DNA from: Anaerolineales bacterium Chloro_02
GTDB lineage: Bacteria > Chloroflexota > Anaerolineae > Anaerolineales > Anaerolineaceae
Reading direction: 5' to 3'
NCBI GenBank assembly: GCA_001603765.1
Contig: LUZV01000075.1
Location: 1 to 16,273, forward strand
Length of the DNA stretch: 16,273 nt
Shown piece after piece: positions 13,334 through 16,273 of this stretch. The stretch's first letter is position 1, and each line of letters opens with the position of its first letter. The position numbers were made by a program, and so were the translations under genes. Under the pieces are notes generated by a model, which saw only the letters and a program-made list of their open reading frames with translations, ran no database searches and was not told the origin of the DNA.

Positions 13334-14446
13334 TTAAGCGACAACTGGTGGATTTTCCGCGTCGAGGCTGGGATCGAAGATGTGGAAGTTATCCATGTTG
13401 AAAACAACCTTCATCTTCTCGCCATATTGTGCCTGGGTTCGGGGGTCAACGCGGGCGATGAAGTTGTGCTCGCCATTGACCAGGTAGAGGAAAATTTCAT
13501 TGCCCATCAACTCGGTCACGTCCACGGTCACATCCACCGGCTCGGCAATGATACCAGGGGGCGCGTACTCGGGGTTGTGAATGTCTTCAGGACGAATGCC
13601 GAAAATGATATCCTTGCCGACGACGCTTTCGTAGCGGGCAACGTCGTGATCCGGAACACGAACGCGGAATGAGCTCATGTCCACGTACATTTTTCCTTCT
13701 TCCTTGTAAACCTTGCCATTGAAGAAGTTCATGGCTGGTGAGCCAATGAAGCCGGCAACGAAAAGGTTAGCTGGGTGGTCATAGAGCACCTGGGGCGTGT
13801 CGAGCTGTTGAAGTTTGCCTTTGTTCATCACAGCGATGCGTGTTGCCATGGTCATGGCTTCGGTTTGGTCGTGGGTGACGTAGATGAAGGTGGTCTGCAG
13901 GCGCTTATGGAGCTTAGAGAGCTCAGCGCGGGTCTGGACGCGCAGCTTAGCGTCGAGGTTGGAGAGGGGTTCATCAAAGAGGAAAACTTTAGGCTCGCGT
14001 ACGATGGCGCGTCCAACCGCGACACGCTGACGCTGACCGCCGGAAAGCTCTTTGGGTTTGCGTTTGAGTAAATTCTCGATGCCGAGCGTTTGAGCTGCTT
14101 CTTTTACGCGCCGATCGATGTCGGCTTTATCGAATTTTCGCAGTTTCAGACCGAACGCCATATTGTCATAAACAGACATATGGGGGTAAAGGGCATAACT
14201 CTGGAAAACCATCGCGATATCGCGGTCTTTTGGCGCGATGTCGTTGACGATTTGATCGCCAATCCGCACATCACCTTCGGTTATTTCCTCGAGACCAGCG
14301 AGGCAGCGCAGAGCTGTGGTCTTGCCGCATCCGGAAGGACCTACAAGGACTAAGAACTCCTTGTCTTCAATTGCAAGATTTAGATCCTGCACGGCGACCA
14401 CGTCGCCAAAGCGTTTCCAAACATGTTCATACGTAACACTTGCCAT
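13334..14446 (-). CDS. ugpC: ABC transporter ATP-binding protein, multi-sugar type (UgpC/MsmK/MalK family)
   Basis: This is the ATPase subunit of a carbohydrate-uptake ABC transporter of the CUT1 type. The 370-aa product has Walker A GPSGCGKTT (residues 36-44), Q-loop Gln82, signature LSGGQ (134-138), Walker B VFLFDE (154-159), the D-loop SNLD and H-loop His192 in THDQTEA. After residue 235 comes the two-part OB-fold regulatory region typical of MalK/UgpC, including IFGIRPEDI. GGAGG (14455-14459) stands 8 bases before the ATG. No permease or solute-binding gene is nearby. Such stand-alone ATPases often serve several sugar importers, so substrate specificity cannot be inferred, and the symbol indicates the family rather than glycerol-3-phosphate transport. 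Confidence 0.92.
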   Translation of the reverse strand: MASVTYEHVWKRFGDVVAVQDLNLAIEDKEFLVLVGPSGCGKTTALRCLAGLEEITEGDVRIGDQIVNDIAPKDRDIAMVFQSYALYPHMSVYDNMAFGLKLRKFDKADIDRRVKEAAQTLGIENLLKRKPKELSGGQRQRVAVGRAIVREPKVFLFDEPLSNLDAKLRVQTRAELSKLHKRLQTTFIYVTHDQTEAMTMATRIAVMNKGKLQQLDTPQVLYDHPANLFVAGFIGSPAMNFFNGKVYKEEGKMYVDMSSFRVRVPDHDVARYESVVGKDIIFGIRPEDIHNPEYAPPGIIAEPVDVTVDVTELMGNEIFLYLVNGEHNFIARVDPRTQAQYGEKMKVVFNMDNFHIFDPSLDAENPPVVA

Positions 14447-14484
14447 TCAAATTTCCTCCAATCTTGAACGAGTATAGTGGCTTC

Positions 14485-14490
14485 ATTATA
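14485..14490 (-). promoter_or_regulatory. -10 element of the ABC ATPase gene
   Basis: A perfect TATAAT reads on the minus strand, with no clear -35. Transcription would start near 14478, giving a leader of about 32 bases with the strong GGAGG ribosome site. It lies downstream of the rubredoxin terminator, so the two genes appear to be separate units. Confidence 0.55.
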
Positions 14491-14521
14491 CGCCAAATGA
14501 ACGGAAAATGAGCGGAAGGAT

Positions 14522-14557
14522 AAACAAACCGACCTGAGTTATCAGGTCGGTTTGTTT
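14522..14557 (-). terminator. Strong hairpin terminator after rubredoxin
   Basis: A perfect 16-bp stem begins AAACAAACCGACCTGA and closes on a 4-base loop. Its outer A/T pairs provide the T-rich tail on the minus strand. It lies 15 bases after the rubredoxin stop and upstream of the ABC promoter. Confidence 0.85.
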
Positions 14558-14572
14558 CTTGTTTGATGAAGA

Positions 14573-14734
14573 TTAGCCGATTTTTTCGAACTGATCTTTA
14601 CCAACGCCGCAATCGGGGCAAACCCAATCTTCGGGCAAGTCGTCAAATGAGGTTCCGGGTTCGATTCCAGCGGTGGGGTCACCGATGGCTGGGTCGTAGA
14701 TATAACCACAAGCGATGCATTCGTATTTGTCCAT
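14573..14734 (-). CDS. Rubredoxin
   Basis: This is a 53-aa one-iron electron carrier. The iron ligands are two CxxC pairs: Cys6 and Cys9 in ECIACGYIYDP, and Cys39 and Cys42 in WVCPDCGVGKDQFE. The aromatic core residues (Tyr4, Tyr11, Tyr13, Trp37, Phe49) are in the usual places, and the length matches classic rubredoxins. GGAG lies 4-5 bases before the ATG at 14734. It has its own -10 element and a strong terminator, so it is a single-gene unit. Typical roles are oxygen or peroxide detoxification or electron transfer in anaerobes; no partner oxidoreductase is adjacent, so the role here is not known. Confidence 0.97.
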   Translation of the reverse strand: MDKYECIACGYIYDPAIGDPTAGIEPGTSFDDLPEDWVCPDCGVGKDQFEKIG

Positions 14735-14796
14735 TATTCTCCTTATTGGCTTATACTTGTTCGTGAGGAATGTATCCTCCTGTTATGCTAAACAGT

Positions 14797-14802
14797 ATTA
14801 TA
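14797..14802 (-). promoter_or_regulatory. -10 element of the rubredoxin gene
   Basis: A perfect TATAAT reads on the minus strand. Transcription should start near 14790, with a leader of about 56 bases. No good -35 is seen. The surrounding bases are nearly palindromic (GTATTATAC), so weak plus-strand activity toward the SCP2 gene is possible. Confidence 0.5.
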
Positions 14803-14881
14803 CAACAGCGTGGCAGGATAGGGTTCAAAAGATTATGAACTTGAAAAAATTAATCAACCTCTTACACGACAAGGAGCTGGG

Positions 14882-15202
14882 ATGACCGATTTCAATGCAT
14901 TAATGAACTCATTGCCAACAATGGTTTCTGTTGAGGAAGCCAAAGGTCTTAGTGGGCGGGTTCTGTTTAGCCTCAGTGGTGAGGGCGGCGGTGATTGGGG
15001 TGTGGTTTTGGATGACGGCAAAGTGAGCGTCAGTCAGGGGGCGATGGCGGAGCCGCAGTTAACCATCAAAACCAGCACGGAAGTTGCTGAAAAACTGCTA
15101 AGCGGCAACCTTGACCCAATGATGGCATTTATGACCGGGAAGATCAAAATCTCCGGTGATATGGGATTGGGAATGAAGTTGATGGGTTTGCTTAAGCGCT
15201 AA
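14882..15202 (+). CDS. SCP2 sterol-binding domain protein
   Basis: This is a 106-aa stand-alone SCP2 domain, a small alpha/beta fold with a hydrophobic tunnel that binds lipids or acyl-CoAs in characterised relatives. The recognisable parts are the strand pair GRVLFSLSGEGGGDWGVVLDDGKVSV, the segment PQLTIKTSTEVAEKLLSGNLDPMMAFMTGKIKISGD, and the closing amphipathic helix MGLGMKLMGLLK. AAGGAG (14871-14876) stands 5 bases before the ATG at 14882. A GTTCA/TGAAC inverted repeat with 8 bases between the arms lies upstream at 14823-14840. The stop is one base from the stop of the convergent SufT-like gene. Bacterial ligands and function are unknown. Confidence 0.9.
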   Translation: MTDFNALMNSLPTMVSVEEAKGLSGRVLFSLSGEGGGDWGVVLDDGKVSVSQGAMAEPQLTIKTSTEVAEKLLSGNLDPMMAFMTGKIKISGDMGLGMKLMGLLKR

Positions 15203-15203
15203 T

Positions 15204-15548
15204 TTATAGCATCAATCCCCATTCAGGATCGAACAGATCATTCTCCATCATGTCGGGAGTCCAGGGTTCGGTACCGAATTCGATGGTTGTTGGGACGCCA
15301 AGAATTTGTTCAACCTTAGCGCGAGTTTCCTCCAACATTGCCGGACCATATGGACAGAAAGGCGTCGTCAGCAGCATGCGGACATAAGCGCCATCATGTG
15401 TGAGCCTAATTTCTCTCACCAAGCCGAGCTCAAGGACGGAGTAGCCCAGTTCGGGGTCGGTAATCCCGGATAAGCCTTCAATCAGGTCGTTGTGCTTATC
15501 TGGATGAGTGGTTTCGATTTCCCAAGTGAATTTCGCGTTATTTTCCAT
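15204..15548 (-). CDS. MIP18-family (DUF59) protein, SufT/PaaD-like
   Basis: This is a 114-aa MIP18-family protein. Relatives act in maturation of iron-sulfur proteins (SufT) or in phenylacetate oxygenase (PaaD). The signature ITDPELGYSVLELGLV contains the Asp31-Pro-Glu33 triplet, and TTPFCPYGPAMLEE carries the conserved Cys65 thought to handle Fe-S clusters. The C-terminal tail EPWTPDMMENDLFDPEWGLML resembles the end found on the SufT-like subgroup. The start codon shares one base with the stop of the upstream regulator gene (TAATG), so the two are translationally coupled. A regulator with a cysteine-rich sensor supports an Fe-S role. PaaD is unlikely because no paa genes are present. Confidence 0.88.
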   Translation of the reverse strand: MENNAKFTWEIETTHPDKHNDLIEGLSGITDPELGYSVLELGLVREIRLTHDGAYVRMLLTTPFCPYGPAMLEETRAKVEQILGVPTTIEFGTEPWTPDMMENDLFDPEWGLML

Positions 15549-16156
15549 TATAGAACCTCAAAAGTGTAAGCGCATGCCTTATCGCCGCGTAAAACGCACG
15601 AGCTTTTGACGACAGGCTGCCGGATGAGCGATTCTAACAGCGCCTGGTTGATTGTACAAATCTCAGGGTGATTCTGTCCAAGCTTAAGAAATGGGCAGTA
15701 ACGCGATGTCAGATTGTAGGTATCTCCGGTTTTGTGCCAAGTCCAATAAAAGCCGTCCTGGCTGAGTCGCGTGACAATCTGGGGCAGAAGTTGTTCGGGC
15801 GTGAGGGCTTCAGAGCGCTGATACGCATTTGCCAGGTCCTTGCCAATCTGTCTGAGAAGGTCAATTAATGCGTCTTTGCCAAGGACGCGCTTCATGGTGG
15901 CGAGAGCTTGATTTGAAAGTTGGAGAAAGTTGGTGGGGATAGCCTCATAACCTTTGCTGGTGAGATAATAAACAAAACGTGGTCTGCCTACGCCATGCCT
16001 TTCCTCCGAGGAGCAAACAAGCTCGTCGGCTTGCAGGCTGATCAGGTGATGCCGAACTGAAATTTCGCTGATCCCGAGGAGGTCTGAAAGATCACTGATA
16101 GTGGCGTTTTGGAGCGCGAGGAGTTGATCAAGAATTTTTTCTCTAGTATTTTTCAT
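15548..16156 (-). CDS. SufR-like winged-helix regulator with Fe-S-type cysteines
   Basis: This is a DNA-binding regulator, probably sensing an iron-sulfur cluster. The N-terminal 70 residues form a winged helix: TREKILDQLLALQNATISDL, then the recognition helix ISEISVRHHLISLQ, then the wing VGRPRFVYYLTSKG. This pattern matches SufR and its relatives. The C-terminal part holds four cysteines (Cys154, 167, 187, 195 in the 202-aa form; spacing C-x12-C-x19-C-x7-C), as expected of a cluster-binding sensor. An in-frame ATG at 16219 would add 21 residues, but a TATAAT at 16167-16172 lies inside that extension and the family begins at about MKNTREKI, so I prefer the start at 16156. The gene is coupled to the SufT-like gene by TAATG, and a divergent promoter lies to its right. 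Confidence 0.85.
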   Translation of the reverse strand: MKNTREKILDQLLALQNATISDLSDLLGISEISVRHHLISLQADELVCSSEERHGVGRPRFVYYLTSKGYEAIPTNFLQLSNQALATMKRVLGKDALIDLLRQIGKDLANAYQRSEALTPEQLLPQIVTRLSQDGFYWTWHKTGDTYNLTSRYCPFLKLGQNHPEICTINQALLESLIRQPVVKSSCVLRGDKACAYTFEVL

Positions 16157-16166
16157 TATGCTAATT

Positions 16167-16172
16167 ATTATA
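16167..16172 (-). promoter_or_regulatory. -10 element of the regulator gene
   Basis: TATAAT reads on the minus strand, ending 10 bases before the ATG at 16156, so the message would have a leader of only about 4 bases and no Shine-Dalgarno site. Just upstream TTAAC and GTTA form an interrupted inverted repeat that could be an autoregulatory operator. The -35 is not convincing. Confidence 0.5.
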
Positions 16173-16246
16173 TGGTAACTTAAAGGGTTAAGCTTGGACG
16201 TGTCGAAGTTTTTTGTCATAGGTATAAGGTTTTCAGCGTATAGCTA

Positions 16247-16255
16247 TGCTATAAT
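16247..16255 (+). promoter_or_regulatory. Divergent extended -10 promoter leaving the window
   Basis: TG-C-TATAAT is a perfect extended -10 (hexamer 16250-16255), preceded by the palindrome ATAGCTAT. Transcription would start near 16262 and run to the right, out of the window. Its position, divergent from the SufR-like gene, makes its downstream gene a likely regulator target. Confidence 0.55.
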
Positions 16256-16273
16256 ATGGAAAATTCGGATTAG

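Noticed and set aside
16157..16219. 21-residue N-terminal extension of the SufR-like regulator
   Set aside because: A TATAAT promoter element lies inside it, and the family normally begins at the winged helix.

Overview
The window looks like core chromosome of a Gram-positive-type, rod-forming, anaerobic bacterium. My best guess is Chloroflexota, class Anaerolineae. This is inferred from the flavour of the MreBCD/PBP2/RodA proteins, the Tat-type L,D-transpeptidase, the rubredoxin, the SufR-like regulator, and a base composition near 50% GC. No 16S or other marker is present, so the placement is an inference. Nearly all of the sequence is explained by recognisable housekeeping genes. I see no phage, plasmid, insertion sequence, CRISPR array or toxin system.

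Layout. (1) 92-4494, plus strand: smpB (trans-translation), a Tat-exported L,D-transpeptidase, a DUF2085 membrane protein with a thioredoxin-fold-like N-terminus, then pgeF, yggS and yggT. The last three are the ylmD-ylmE-ylmG division-associated cluster, without sepF. (2) 4495-5196, minus strand: a coiled-coil protein with a C4 zinc ribbon (CdsZ/DUF164 type), convergent with yggT with no base between the stop codons. (3) 5197-5707: a divergent control region with an extended -10 promoter on each side and, between them, about eight tandem ~36-bp units that each carry a short palindrome. (4) 5708-12082, plus strand: the elongasome operon mreB-mreC-mreD-mrdA(PBP2)-minC-rodA, tightly packed with two ATGA overlaps, followed by tRNA-Gln(CUG) and a strong terminator. 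(5) 12229-12602: about 370 bases without a gene but with several possible RNA helices. (6) 12603-13286: a DUF1461 (TIGR01906-type) membrane protein, then a shared terminator. (7) Minus strand: an orphan multi-sugar-type ABC ATPase and a 53-aa rubredoxin. (8) An SCP2 sterol-carrier domain protein on the plus strand, convergent with a MIP18/SufT-like protein. The SufT-like gene is translationally coupled to a SufR-like winged-helix regulator with four C-terminal cysteines. A divergent promoter at the right edge fires out of the window.

How the parts work together. The mre operon encodes the scaffold (MreB), the membrane connectors (MreC, MreD) and the peptidoglycan polymerase pair (RodA with PBP2). 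MinC, an FtsZ inhibitor, is placed between PBP2 and RodA and couples shape and division genes in one transcript. The L,D-transpeptidase, the ylm cluster and YggT fit the same cell-envelope theme. The right end is an iron-sulfur and redox block: rubredoxin, a SufT-like maturation factor and its probable Fe-S-sensing regulator.

The most interesting observations are: a consensus promoter that places the L,D-transpeptidase start codon exactly at the predicted transcription start, implying a leaderless mRNA and moving the start to 595; a MinC whose MinD-binding RSGQ motif appears to be lost and which has no minD beside it; the 36-bp palindromic array between the zinc-ribbon and mreB promoters; and the structured non-coding stretch after tRNA-Gln.
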